A stretch of 64,000 bases of DNA, from assembly GCF_030362855.1 (NCBI RefSeq), contig NZ_JAUCBP010000012.1:1-64000 (forward strand). The letters run 5' to 3'. Each line of letters starts with the position of its first letter. Positions within the stretch are counted from its first letter, which is position 1. This document shows positions 6,998 through 15,283 of the stretch, piece after piece. A program made the position numbers and the translations under genes. Source of the stretch: Neoalteromonas arenosi (GTDB lineage: Bacteria; Pseudomonadota; Gammaproteobacteria; Enterobacterales; Alteromonadaceae). Below the pieces are notes generated by a model. The model made no database searches. It was given only the letters and a program-made list of their open reading frames with translations, and was not told the origin of the DNA.

Positions 6998-7020
6998 AGG
7001 TTCAACTTCCTTGTGGCATA

Positions 7021-7122
7021 TAACACCCCGATAAGGGGCAATTGCTTGCATGCGAAAATCGCGGAGCCGCATGCGAGGAATTGTCCCAACGAGCGGAGCG
7101 AGTGTGCTTGATCGGTTTGTTA
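7021..7122 (-). repeat. attC site, intact
   Basis: Arm pair CATGCG/CGCATG, loop region aaaatcgcggagcc, core GTTATAT at R' and GAAACCTAAC at R''. Confidence 0.9.
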
Positions 7123-7500
7123 GGTTTCATGTGTGTCTATTCCAGAGAAATCGTACTTAACTCTATTTTTTTGGTTGATTGGAAAGGAAATTAGTATTTT
7201 TCCATTCTCCAAAGTATCGCCGTTAATCACGAGAAATGTTGCATTATTTAACGCTTCTAACACCGGTTGAGTTGGCAGGTTGTCTGGCGTGATTTTTAGA
7301 TCAGAAACCTCAGTTACTTTTCCTTTCTTGCCTATTGAAACTGTTGCTTCAAGTGTTCCTGTAGTTTCACTGACTTCCAATAACTCACTAAATTCAGGAG
7401 TTGGAAAATACTGCAATGAGTATCCTTCTGGAACAAAAGTGTAACTAGTTGCCAATACCGTCGTCGAGAAAACAGTCAGCAATAAGAGTAATTTCTTCAT
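7120..7500 (-). CDS. Cassette secreted protein, TonB-C-like fold (126 aa)
   Basis: Clear Sec signal peptide (MKKLLLLLTVFSTTVLA, cleavage near residue 17-18) with a strong GGAGG site four bases before the ATG. The mature part contains GTLEATVSIGKKGKVTEVSD, then a helix (QPVLEALNNATFLVIN) and KILISFPIN, the order of strands and helix seen in TonB C-terminal-like domains. It is thus probably a periplasmic protein. There is no N-terminal membrane anchor or Pro-rich linker, so it is not a full TonB. Stop codon in R''. Confidence 0.65.
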   Translation of the reverse strand: MKKLLLLLTVFSTTVLATSYTFVPEGYSLQYFPTPEFSELLEVSETTGTLEATVSIGKKGKVTEVSDLKITPDNLPTQPVLEALNNATFLVINGDTLENGKILISFPINQKNRVKYDFSGIDTHET

Positions 7501-7517
7501 GTTACCTCCGTGAAACC

Positions 7518-7619
7518 TAACACCCCGATAAGGGGCAATTGCTTGCACGCGAAAATTTCGGATCCGCGTGCGAGGAATTGTCCCAGCGAGCGGAGCGAGT
7601 GTGCTTGATCGGTTTGTTA
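7518..7619 (-). repeat. attC site, intact
   Basis: Arm pair CACGCG/CGCGTG, loop region aaaatttcggatcc, cores intact. Confidence 0.9.
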
Positions 7620-8048
7620 GGTGCCATGCAAATTACGCCCTTTGATTTTAAAGTATTGATAACAGGAACCTGTAAATAAAGAAAGCCATAACAAGCCGAA
7701 AATAATAAGCGCAGTAAGGACAAGTACTAAGCGTTCATCTTGAGTCGCGCTATGTTTAGAAAATGCGACCAATAGTGGGAATGGTAAGGCCGCTATTATC
7801 GATGAAAGAATAGTTATTAAAAATGTTGGCCGCTTAACTGAGTTTTGAATAAAGCCAATGAGTGAATGATAGATAATGAACAAGATTAAAATTACAGGAG
7901 CAAAAAACAGCAACGATTGATAGCTCTCAGTTGCTTCTGATTCTGTGCGATATAAATCTAAATCTGTGAAAGCAAACAACAGGATTACTACAATACCTGG
8001 GAGGAAACTCCACAAGGAAGAGGCAAAAGCAAAACGTTTACTTGGCAC
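7617..8048 (-). CDS. Cassette four-helix membrane protein (143 aa, GTG start)
   Basis: Four likely helices (about residues 10-29, 46-66, 77-97 and 109-129). The GTG at 8048 is chosen because a perfect AGGAGG lies nine bases upstream; no ATG is available near the N-terminus and the frame otherwise runs back into the attC. No family recognised. The stop codon is the R'' TAA. Confidence 0.7.
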   Translation of the reverse strand: MPSKRFAFASSLWSFLPGIVVILLFAFTDLDLYRTESEATESYQSLLFFAPVILILFIIYHSLIGFIQNSVKRPTFLITILSSIIAALPFPLLVAFSKHSATQDERLVLVLTALIIFGLLWLSLFTGSCYQYFKIKGRNLHGT

Positions 8049-8069
8049 TAACGGTTCCCTCCTGGCACT

Positions 8070-8171
8070 TAACACCCCGATAAGGGGCAATTGCTTGCAC
8101 GCGAGAATATCGGATCCGCGTGCGAGGAATTGTCCCAGCGAGCGGAGCGAGTGAGCTTGATCGGTTTGTTA
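8070..8171 (-). repeat. attC site, intact
   Basis: Arm pair CACGCG/CGCGTG, loop region gaatatcggatcc, core GTTAAGT fits GTTRRRY. Confidence 0.9.
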
Positions 8172-8181
8172 GGTGACATTG

Positions 8182-8607
8182 TTAATAAAACCTGCATTGT
8201 GACATTGGTAAGTTCTGAAGCTCCGGAAGTGAATATATAAAATCTTCGACTTTAGAATTCCCAATATTCCGAAATGACAAGCAAGTTGTTGAAATTGAAT
8301 CGTCTTTTCTGTGTATTGAAATTTCATGGGTGAAGCTACTAACGCAAATACTGTCTAACCCTCCACTACCTTCATTACCAGCGACAATATCTTGATTAGC
8401 TAAATTTAGGAGAGTTGTTTTTTGTGCTTCCGTTAAATTTATTTCCATCGAAAATGAAGGTTTCTCGTCAGAACATACCATCCTTTCAAACGTATTGTTT
8501 TGAGAATTAAATGAGTCTGAACCATTTCGGTATGAAACATAATCACCATTCATTGCGCATGACGTTATAGATGTAATGCTTATGAAAAGACAAACTCTAA
8601 TTCTCAT
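8182..8607 (-). CDS. Cassette-encoded putative lipoprotein (141 aa)
   Basis: The start at 8607 gives MRIRVCLFISITSITSCAMN, a short basic n-region and hydrophobic stretch ending ITSC, a possible but weak lipobox (Cys17). The mature part is hydrophilic with several more cysteines (for example MVCSDEKPS, DSICVSS, TTCLS, MSQCRFY), suggesting periplasmic disulfides. The frame is open upstream into the attC but no ribosome site lies there. No family recognised. The stop lies about 10 bp before the attC. Confidence 0.65.
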   Translation of the reverse strand: MRIRVCLFISITSITSCAMNGDYVSYRNGSDSFNSQNNTFERMVCSDEKPSFSMEINLTEAQKTTLLNLANQDIVAGNEGSGGLDSICVSSFTHEISIHRKDDSISTTCLSFRNIGNSKVEDFIYSLPELQNLPMSQCRFY

Positions 8608-8616
8608 GGTGTCACT

Positions 8617-8718
8617 TAACACCCCGATAAGGGGCAATTGCTTGCACGCGAGAATATCGGATCCGCGTGCGAGGAATTGTCCCAGCGAGCGAAGCGAGTG
8701 AGCTTGATCGGTTTGTTA
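8617..8718 (-). repeat. attC site, intact
   Basis: Arm pair CACGCG/CGCGTG, loop region gaatatcggatcc, core GTTAAGT. Confidence 0.9.
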
Positions 8719-9192
8719 TGTTTCCCCACGCTGAAACCTCCACCATATTCGGCTAATCAGAATGGAAGAAATACTTAGAAGACCGCCAATACTTATCGAA
8801 AATATACCTTGCCAGAATAGGTAAGTATTCGAAATATTTTTATGCCCCTCAAGTGCGATATACTGTCCCAACGATACAGTGCCATCCAGCACAAAATATA
8901 ATCCTAATACTAAGAGTGCGGCAGATAGAACATTTTGTACTTGAAGTGAGTTATCTTGATACTGTCCGATTAGCGAAGCAATTCTTGAACGAAATGCAAT
9001 CAAGCTTATACCTAGGGCTACCTTTAAAGCAGTGAACAAAACCGAACCAATCCATATTGGGTCGTTCGGCGATGTGTAGTCGGTCAATAGGTATGTAAAA
9101 ACGCCTGCAAAAAATTCTGGCAGCGGTGAGAAGATGAACCAAGCTCCCATAATAGCAAGAGCTGCTTCTACTAAATTTAAACTTCCTTTCAC
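8716..9192 (-). CDS. Cassette four-helix membrane protein (158 aa, GTG start)
   Basis: Four likely membrane helices (about residues 8-30, 47-67, 87-107 and 123-147) with a loop containing ALEGHKNISN. GTG at 9192 follows a good GGGAG site. No family recognised; the helix-loop spacing is similar to other cassette proteins here, but sequence identity is not evident. The stop codon is the R'' TAA of its attC. Confidence 0.7.
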   Translation of the reverse strand: MKGSLNLVEAALAIMGAWFIFSPLPEFFAGVFTYLLTDYTSPNDPIWIGSVLFTALKVALGISLIAFRSRIASLIGQYQDNSLQVQNVLSAALLVLGLYFVLDGTVSLGQYIALEGHKNISNTYLFWQGIFSISIGGLLSISSILISRIWWRFQRGET

Positions 9193-9211
9193 TAAAACTC
9201 CCTAAGAAACA

Positions 9212-9313
9212 TAACACCCCGATAAGGGGCAATTGCTTGCACGCGAGAATTTCGGATCCGCGTGCGAGGAATTGTCCCAGCGAGCGTAGCGAGTGAGCTT
9301 GATCGGTTTGTTA
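9212..9313 (-). repeat. attC site, intact (first cassette)
   Basis: Arm pair CACGCG/CGCGTG, loop region gaatttcggatcc, cores intact. This is the attC of the cassette next to attI. Confidence 0.9.
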
Positions 9314-9550
9314 TACGTCATCTGCTCGCTGTTCCTCTTTACCTTCTTTAATCACGAATGCCCAAAATACATAAGCTGAAACTACAATTTCAATCAACAC
9401 CAATAAAATAAAAGAAACAGTATCATCAGCAAACGTAAGAGTTGTGCCACCTTTCAGTGTGATTTTTGAATTGTATATACCAAGTCCTGCATGCGCTAGT
9501 AGAGCGCCAGCGCCAACTATGGTTACATATTTGACTGAATTTTTTCCCAA
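9311..9550 (-). CDS. First cassette gene: two-helix membrane protein (79 aa, TTG start)
   Basis: The gene closest to intI, hence probably the most recently inserted and best expressed cassette. Two helices (about residues 10-27 and 46-66) flank a Gly/Thr-rich segment; the tail is charged (KEGKEEQRADD). There is no Met, and no usable GTG, within the frame and an in-frame TAG lies upstream, so the TTG at 9550 is the only plausible start, with a weak ribosome site. The stop codon lies in the attC. No family recognised. Confidence 0.6.
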   Translation of the reverse strand: MGKNSVKYVTIVGAGALLAHAGLGIYNSKITLKGGTTLTFADDTVSFILLVLIEIVVSAYVFWAFVIKEGKEEQRADDV

Positions 9551-9837
9551 TTGATTTCTCTATTTCAATTTGACGTATAACAATTGCTTCGATTCCCAAG
9601 TGGGGCGATATCTTCCGCCTGTTTGGGGTATAAGTTGTTTTGGGTAGTGTAAAGCATAAGTCTGAAGGTACCAAAAAACCAAAGGCTGTAACACTTACAT
9701 TTCAAAATGGGGGAATTAAAAACCCTGTTTTGGGGCATAAAAATTGTTGCGTTGCAGTAATTGGAAAAACTGCTTATCCGTACAGTACTGTTTTAGAATT
9801 AATTCACATACTGTGAGGGCTTTTTAGGACTCATTTT
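9551..9837. promoter_or_regulatory. attI and cassette promoter region
   Basis: 287 bp without a gene between the first cassette and intI. The attI core is probably the GTTATAC (minus strand) at about 9574-9581, where the first cassette joins. A minus-strand promoter candidate for cassette expression is TTGGTT (9677-9682) with TATGCT (9653-9658), spacing 18; it is weak and unproven. Two palindromes near intI, ACAGTACTGT (about 9782-9791) and CACATACTGTG (about 9804-9814), could be integrase or regulator contact sites. No canonical LexA box was found. Confidence 0.5.
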
Positions 9838-10800
9838 ATGCCTTCGCCCTTTCTGCAATTTGTTCAAGAGCAAATGCAACGTAAGCGTTATGCCAAGCGC
9901 ACTATCGAAAGTTATCTTACCTGGATGGCCAAGTTTATTCGCTTTGCCAACAATCAACATCCAGCTCAAATCGACAAACCGAGTGAGGTGGTTGAACATT
10001 TTCTCAGTAGCTTGGTAACTCAGCAAAATGTCGCTGCAAATACTCAGGCACAGGCACTGAATGCTCTAACTTTCTTATATGCTAAAGTACTCGAAAAGCC
10101 GCTTGCTGACGATTTGGGTTTCGTAAAAAGTAAACGCCACAAAAAACTACCAGTAGTACTAACCAAGGCCGAAGTGACTCGCTTGTTGTCGTTTGTCCCA
10201 AGTCAGCATCATTTGGCGTCAAGCTTGTTATATGGCAGTGGTTTGCGCTTAATGGAGTGCGTGCGTTTGCGTGTAGGTGACATTGATTTTGAGTTTAAAT
10301 GCCTGCGGATATGGAACGGCAAGGGCGGAAAGCACCGAGTGGTAACCTTATCAGAAAGTTTGCTAGCACCGCTTAAGTTGCAGGTTGAAAAGGTGCGCCA
10401 AGTGCTAGCGCAAGACCTTCATTGCCCTCAATACAGCGGCGTTTGGATGCCTAGTATGCTGCGTAAAAAGTATGCAGGAGCGAACAAAACCTTGTATTGG
10501 CAGTATTTGTTTCCAGCGGCAAAGCGCAGCATTGATCCTGAAAGTAAACGCTTGCGGCGTCATCACATCGATGAAAAACAAATTCAGCGCGCAATCCGCG
10601 TTGCCGCGCACGATGCAGAGATTGAGAAGAATGTTACACCGCATACCCTAAGGCACACCTTTGCAACGCATTTACTATTGGCTGGGGCTGATATTCGTAC
10701 TGTGCAAGATCAACTTGGTCACTCGGATGTGCGCACAACACAAATTTATACGTATATTTTGCAGCGCGGTGGCAACGCGGTGATGAGTCCTTTGGGTTAA
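9838..10800 (+). CDS. Integron integrase IntI
   Basis: Tyrosine recombinase that inserts cassettes at attI and excises them at attC. The catalytic set is complete: Arg137 (GSGLRL), His269 and Arg272 (HTLRHTFATHLL), His295 (GHSDV) and the nucleophile Tyr304 (TQIYTY). The insertion before box II (about residues 225-258, PAAKRSIDPESKRLRRHHID) is the extra domain specific to integron integrases. At 320 aa it has full family length. AGGAC lies seven bases before the ATG. It is divergent from the cassettes, as expected. No frameshift was seen, so the enzyme should be functional. Confidence 0.97.
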   Translation: MPSPFLQFVQEQMQRKRYAKRTIESYLTWMAKFIRFANNQHPAQIDKPSEVVEHFLSSLVTQQNVAANTQAQALNALTFLYAKVLEKPLADDLGFVKSKRHKKLPVVLTKAEVTRLLSFVPSQHHLASSLLYGSGLRLMECVRLRVGDIDFEFKCLRIWNGKGGKHRVVTLSESLLAPLKLQVEKVRQVLAQDLHCPQYSGVWMPSMLRKKYAGANKTLYWQYLFPAAKRSIDPESKRLRRHHIDEKQIQRAIRVAAHDAEIEKNVTPHTLRHTFATHLLLAGADIRTVQDQLGHSDVRTTQIYTYILQRGGNAVMSPLG

Positions 10801-10812
10801 CGCATGCCGGTG

Positions 10813-11397
10813 TTAGAAAAAGTAGCTATAACCGATCTGATAAACGTTAACGCCGTGATTAATGTCGGCAATATCGGCGTTTGAGAAATGACTCAGGCCG
10901 AGGCTAAATTGGTGGCGATAATACCGCAGTCCAAGCTCAACGCGGTCTTCAAATTGCAAATGGCTGCCTAATTGGCGATCCATCCATATATCGCTGTCCA
11001 TTGCAGCCACCCCAATACCCAAACCAAGATAATAGTCTAAATCTTCTGAGCTGGTTATCGCTTTAAACAGGGGAACGGCACTAATAACACTGATACTGCG
11101 ATCGCGAAAAGGGTCATCCCAGTGGTATAGGTTGGCTTCAAGATCTAACTCAATACGCCACTCATCTGTTAGCGGCCACTGATACAGTTGTGGTTTACCC
11201 AGCGTAAATCGCCAGCTATCTGGATGAAGTTTGTTGATGCCCCGGTCTAGCTCCCAGCGCGAGGCAGCCTCACCCCAGGCTAGCCCCATAGACCAATCGG
11301 TAGATGATTGATCTGCTGTAGCATTCGCGCAGGATAAATTCGCTGCGATTAGCAGCAGAAGAATTAAATATGTAGTTCTAGCAGCCCTATGCGTCAC
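10813..11397 (-). CDS. PagL-like lipid A 3-O-deacylase family protein
   Basis: Outer-membrane beta-barrel of the acyloxyacyl hydrolase/PagL family, which removes a lipid A acyl chain. Features: signal peptide (about residues 10-27), alternating amphipathic strands, the signature SHFSNADI with His170 and Ser172, and a C-terminal aromatic end (YSYFF) typical of barrels. In PagL the triad also needs a Glu twelve residues after the Ser; here that position is Asn184, so catalysis is doubtful. The GTG start at 11397 overlaps the end of ispB by 11 bp, suggesting coexpression. Confidence 0.8.
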   Translation of the reverse strand: MTHRAARTTYLILLLLIAANLSCANATADQSSTDWSMGLAWGEAASRWELDRGINKLHPDSWRFTLGKPQLYQWPLTDEWRIELDLEANLYHWDDPFRDRSISVISAVPLFKAITSSEDLDYYLGLGIGVAAMDSDIWMDRQLGSHLQFEDRVELGLRYYRHQFSLGLSHFSNADIADINHGVNVYQIGYSYFF

Positions 11398-12358
11398 GCT
11401 CTACAGCCGTGTGCGCTAGGGCAATCAAGGCTTGCTTGTAATCGCTCTCAGGCACTGGTGCCAACGCGGCAATTGCAGCGTCAGCTTCAGTTTCCGCTAA
11501 TTGGCGGGTATAGCTCAATGCGCCAGTAGCGTTAATTACTCCTAAGATTTTATCGAAATGCTGCATGCCATCACCGTTTTCAATCGCTGAGCGGATGAGC
11601 TGCGCATCGTCTGCTTCGCTATTCCACATCGCATATAACAAGGGCAGAGTAGGTTTGCCTTCGGCTAAATCATCACCTACATTCTTACCCATTGTAGCTG
11701 CGTCTGCGTCATAATCCAGTACGTCGTCAATCAATTGAAATGCGGTACCCAAATGGCGGCCATAGGTTTGCATCGCTAGCTCAACACTTTCATCTTGTTC
11801 AGTAAGCACTGCCGCGAGTTGTGTGGCAGCTTCGAACAAACGTGCCGTCTTGCTATAAATCACGTCTAAATAGCGTTCTTCAGTGGTATCTGGATCGTTG
11901 CAGTTCATTAACTGCATCACTTCGCCTTGCGCGATGCGGTTAGTGGCATCAGAAAGAATATCCATCACGCGCATACTTTGTAGACCCACCATCATCTGGA
12001 ACGCACGCGAATACAAAAAATCACCCACTAACACGCTGGCTTGATTGCCAAATAGCTCATTGGCCGTCTCACGTCCACGGCGCATCGTCGACTCATCTAC
12101 AACATCATCATGCAGTAGGGTTGCGGTATGAATAAATTCAATGATCGCCGCTAGGCTAATGTGTTCTTGACCTTGTATGCCGAGCGCGCGTGCACTTATA
12201 ACGGTCAATAACGGGCGCAAGCGTTTACCGCCCGAGTTGACAATGTAGAACCCCAGTTGGTTGATCAGAGCAACATCCGAAGACACTTGCTCCTGGATCA
12301 GTGCATTAACGGCTAACATATCGTCGTTAGCCAGTTGTTGAATGGCGTTTTTATCCAT
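11387..12358 (-). CDS. ispB: Octaprenyl (polyprenyl) diphosphate synthase
   Basis: Trans-prenyltransferase that makes the side chain of ubiquinone from farnesyl and isopentenyl diphosphates. It carries the first Asp-rich motif DDVVDE (residues 84-89), followed by MRRGRET, and the second one IDDVLDYDAD, with the GKRLRP substrate-binding segment at 44-49. At 323 aa it matches the family length. It is divergent from rplU across 329 bp, the arrangement known from E. coli and relatives. Confidence 0.96.
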   Translation of the reverse strand: MDKNAIQQLANDDMLAVNALIQEQVSSDVALINQLGFYIVNSGGKRLRPLLTVISARALGIQGQEHISLAAIIEFIHTATLLHDDVVDESTMRRGRETANELFGNQASVLVGDFLYSRAFQMMVGLQSMRVMDILSDATNRIAQGEVMQLMNCNDPDTTEERYLDVIYSKTARLFEAATQLAAVLTEQDESVELAMQTYGRHLGTAFQLIDDVLDYDADAATMGKNVGDDLAEGKPTLPLLYAMWNSEADDAQLIRSAIENGDGMQHFDKILGVINATGALSYTRQLAETEADAAIAALAPVPESDYKQALIALAHTAVERDA

Positions 12359-12607
12359 GCGTGATACAACAAATCTCGCTTGTATTAAGTGGCAGCAATT
12401 TTACAGAAATGTGAGTGGGTATCCAGTTGTGTTTGATGACAAAAAACACTTTTAATGTTAATTTTGTTATACAGGTAAAGTTAGCTAAGTCGCTCAATTC
12501 CTGCCCGTCAGATGACTATTTTGTTTGTCCTAAGGGCGGAAAAAAGCCGTTTATTCTCGTTTTTGCAGTAAGTGTTGTAAAAATAGCCATTTTTATCAGA
12601 ATAAGTC
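12359..12607. other. ispB-rplU intergenic region
   Basis: Divergent promoter region. Apart from the rplU promoter listed separately I see no gene here; frames on either strand lack coding character and ribosome sites. It is AT-rich near 12440-12480 and presumably holds the ispB promoter. Confidence 0.5.
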
Positions 12608-12636
12608 TTGCCAGTAATTCCCAGATCACGTACAAT
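12608..12636 (+). promoter_or_regulatory. Sigma-70 promoter of rplU-rpmA
   Basis: TTGCCA (12608-12613) and TACAAT (12631-12636) are 17 bp apart, giving a start near 12643 and a leader of about 45 bases before the rplU ATG, which has a GGAG site. Confidence 0.65.
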
Positions 12637-12687
12637 CCGCGCCCTGTTTTTGTAATCAGCGCAATAGAGCGCAGAGCGGAGTAATTT

Positions 12688-12999
12688 ATGTACGCGGTTT
12701 TCCAAAGTGGTGGTAAACAACACCGTGTGGCCGAAGGTCAGACCGTTCGTCTTGAAAAAATCGAAGTAGCACCAGGCGAAACGGTTGAGTTCGAAGACAT
12801 CTTAATGGTAAGCAATGGTGATGACGTTAAAATCGGCACACCTTCAGTAGCGGGTGCTAAGGTAACAGCTGAAGTTGTTACGCACGGTCGTGGCGAAAAA
12901 GTAAAAATCGTCAAGTTCCGTCGCCGTAAGCATTCACGTAAGCAAATGGGTCATCGTCAGTGGTTCACTGAAGTGAAGATCACAGGCATTAGCGCATAA
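12688..12999 (+). CDS. rplU: 50S ribosomal protein L21
   Basis: Full-length L21 (103 aa) beginning [18 protein letters not shown] and ending with the conserved basic block [16 protein letters not shown] (about residues 76-91) that binds 23S rRNA, then the tail [13 protein letters not shown] precedes the ATG. It is followed 15 bp later by rpmA in the conserved order rplU-rpmA-obgE. Confidence 0.99.
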   Translation: MYAVFQSGGKQHRVAEGQTVRLEKIEVAPGETVEFEDILMVSNGDDVKIGTPSVAGAKVTAEVVTHGRGEKVKIVKFRRRKHSRKQMGHRQWFTEVKITGISA

Positions 13000-13014
13000 T
13001 AGGAGCACGAACAC

Positions 13015-13272
13015 ATGGCACACAAAAAGGCTGGTGGTAGTACCAAAAACGGTCGTGATTCAGAAAGTAAACGCTTAGGTGTTAAGCGTTTCGGTGGTGA
13101 ATCTGTACTTGCAGGTAACATCATTGTTCGTCAACGTGGTACTCGTTTCCACGCTGGTGACAACATGGGTATCGGCAAAGACCACACTCTATTCGCATTG
13201 GCTGACGGTAAAGTTCAGTTTGAAGTGAAAGGTCCAAAGAATCGTAAATACGTAAGCATCGTTGCTGAGTAA
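13015..13272 (+). CDS. rpmA: 50S ribosomal protein L27
   Basis: Full-length L27 (85 aa), [20 protein letters not shown], with the unprocessed Gram-negative type N-terminus that reaches toward the peptidyl transferase centre, and [20 protein letters not shown] in the core. An AGGAG site sits before the ATG. It is co-transcribed with rplU and followed by a strong terminator. Confidence 0.99.
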   Translation: MAHKKAGGSTKNGRDSESKRLGVKRFGGESVLAGNIIVRQRGTRFHAGDNMGIGKDHTLFALADGKVQFEVKGPKNRKYVSIVAE

Positions 13273-13288
13273 TATTTGTGATTGATTG

Positions 13289-13317
13289 AAAAACCCCGCT
13301 TCAGGCGGGGTTTTTTT
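13289..13317 (+). terminator. Rho-independent terminator after rpmA
   Basis: GC-rich hairpin AACCCCGC-TTCA-GGCGGGGTT followed by a run of seven T, 17 bp after the rpmA stop. It separates rplU-rpmA from obgE. Confidence 0.95.
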
Positions 13318-13443
13318 ATGCGGTATTTACATACCCAAATAGCAAAGTAAGATGTGGTTAATTACACTTAAAAGCTCCGGCCCTGTAACGCTAGTAGCAG
13401 TTGGCGGCACGTGGTAAAGCTAGGCTTTGCAAATCTAAGTTAA

Positions 13444-14616
<1,173 letters not shown>

Positions 14617-14629
14617 AACCATCGTTCAA

Positions 14630-14662
14630 TTCGATAGCGGATGAATGCAATCCGCTATCGAA
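14630..14662. repeat. Perfect 13-bp inverted repeat between obgE and folA
   Basis: TTCGATAGCGGAT and ATCCGCTATCGAA flank a seven-base loop (GAATGCA), 14 bp after the obgE stop. Only a short A-rich/T-poor stretch follows on either strand, so it is not a classical terminator, but the stem is perfect. It may attenuate or stabilise obgE mRNA ahead of folA. Confidence 0.6.
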
Positions 14663-14724
14663 AATTTCTCCCGACTCGGGTACTATCTGACCCCATCTAC
14701 AGCAAACAACAGCAATCCGTCGTT

Positions 14725-15219
14725 ATGCGAATTTCTATGATAGCTGCTATGACTCCGGCGCGAGTTATCGGCGCTAACAACGCTATGCCATGGCATCTAC
14801 CTGCCGATCTTAAGCACTTTAAAGCGGTAACGTTAGGCAAGCCTGTGATCATGGGGCGTAAAACCTACGAGTCGATTGGTCGTGCATTACCGGGCCGTGA
14901 AAATATCGTGATCACCAGTCAGGCCGATTACACCTTGCCTGATGCTACCATCGTACATAGCTGCGAAGCGGCAATTGAACACGTTGAGCAGCAAGGTGTT
15001 GATGAAGTGATGATCATTGGTGGTGGGCGTATTTATCAAGACTTTTTGCCCCGCGCTAAACGGCTGTATTTAACCTTTATCGATGCTGATGTCTCTGGTG
15101 ATACCTTTTTCCCCAATTACACCAAGGACGCTTATTGGCGTGAAGTTGCCAGTGAGGAGCGTCCCGCCGATGAGCGCAATCAGTACGATTTGCGTTTTGT
15201 GACCTTAGAGCGCGTGTAA
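14725..15219 (+). CDS. folA: Dihydrofolate reductase
   Basis: Reduces dihydrofolate to tetrahydrofolate with NADPH, needed to regenerate the cofactor used by ThyA (gene at 39225). MRISMIAAMTPARVIGANNAMPWHLPADLKHF shows the family start with the catalytic Asp in LPADLKHF; then GRKTYESIG (NADPH binding) and MIIGGGRIY. The start at 14725 gives the usual 164 aa length; the frame is open 28 codons upstream but that part overlaps the inverted repeat and is not conserved in the family. Confidence 0.95.
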   Translation: MRISMIAAMTPARVIGANNAMPWHLPADLKHFKAVTLGKPVIMGRKTYESIGRALPGRENIVITSQADYTLPDATIVHSCEAAIEHVEQQGVDEVMIIGGGRIYQDFLPRAKRLYLTFIDADVSGDTFFPNYTKDAYWREVASEERPADERNQYDLRFVTLERV

Positions 15220-15283
15220 AAACGCGCCTGCATACGTATGCTATGCGAATCTTGTTGCGCGAGTGAATTCCCTCGGTAGGATG

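Larger units (their letters stand above)
295..10800. mobile_element. Chromosomal integron: intI plus a cassette array of 19 genes
   Basis: An integron-integrase gene (9838-10800, +) lies beside a run of small minus-strand genes separated by near-identical attC sites of about 102 bp. The array starts at the attI side next to the intI start codon and every gene reads away from intI, as expected for insertion at attI and transcription from a Pc promoter. The limit on the other side is unknown because an IS covers it. The length, the uniform attC family and the setting among housekeeping genes point to a sedentary chromosomal integron, not a mobile resistance integron. No antibiotic-resistance gene was recognised. 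Confidence 0.95.

Noticed and set aside
880-9550. Toxin-antitoxin modules in the cassette array
   Set aside because: Such modules are common in chromosomal integrons, but no pair here shows RelE, HigB, ParE, Doc or matching antitoxin motifs, and the gene pairs found are membrane proteins.
9426-9674. Minus-strand frame across the attI region
   Set aside because: It overlaps the first cassette gene in another frame, with no coding character; the region fits attI and leader.
9780-9815. Possible LexA box before intI
   Set aside because: The symmetric sequences are ACAGTACTGT and CACATACTGTG; neither has the CTG-N10-CAG order of gammaproteobacterial LexA sites.
12415-12684. Frame upstream of rplU
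   Set aside because: It covers the rplU promoter and leader, lacks a ribosome site, and has no recognisable protein pattern.
14641-14724. Upstream extension of folA
   Set aside because: It would start inside the inverted repeat and add 28 residues not found in DHFR; the ATG at 14725 matches the family start.
15210-15227. GCGCGT...ACGCGC hairpin at the folA stop
   Set aside because: Six-base stem without T-run; too weak to call a terminator.
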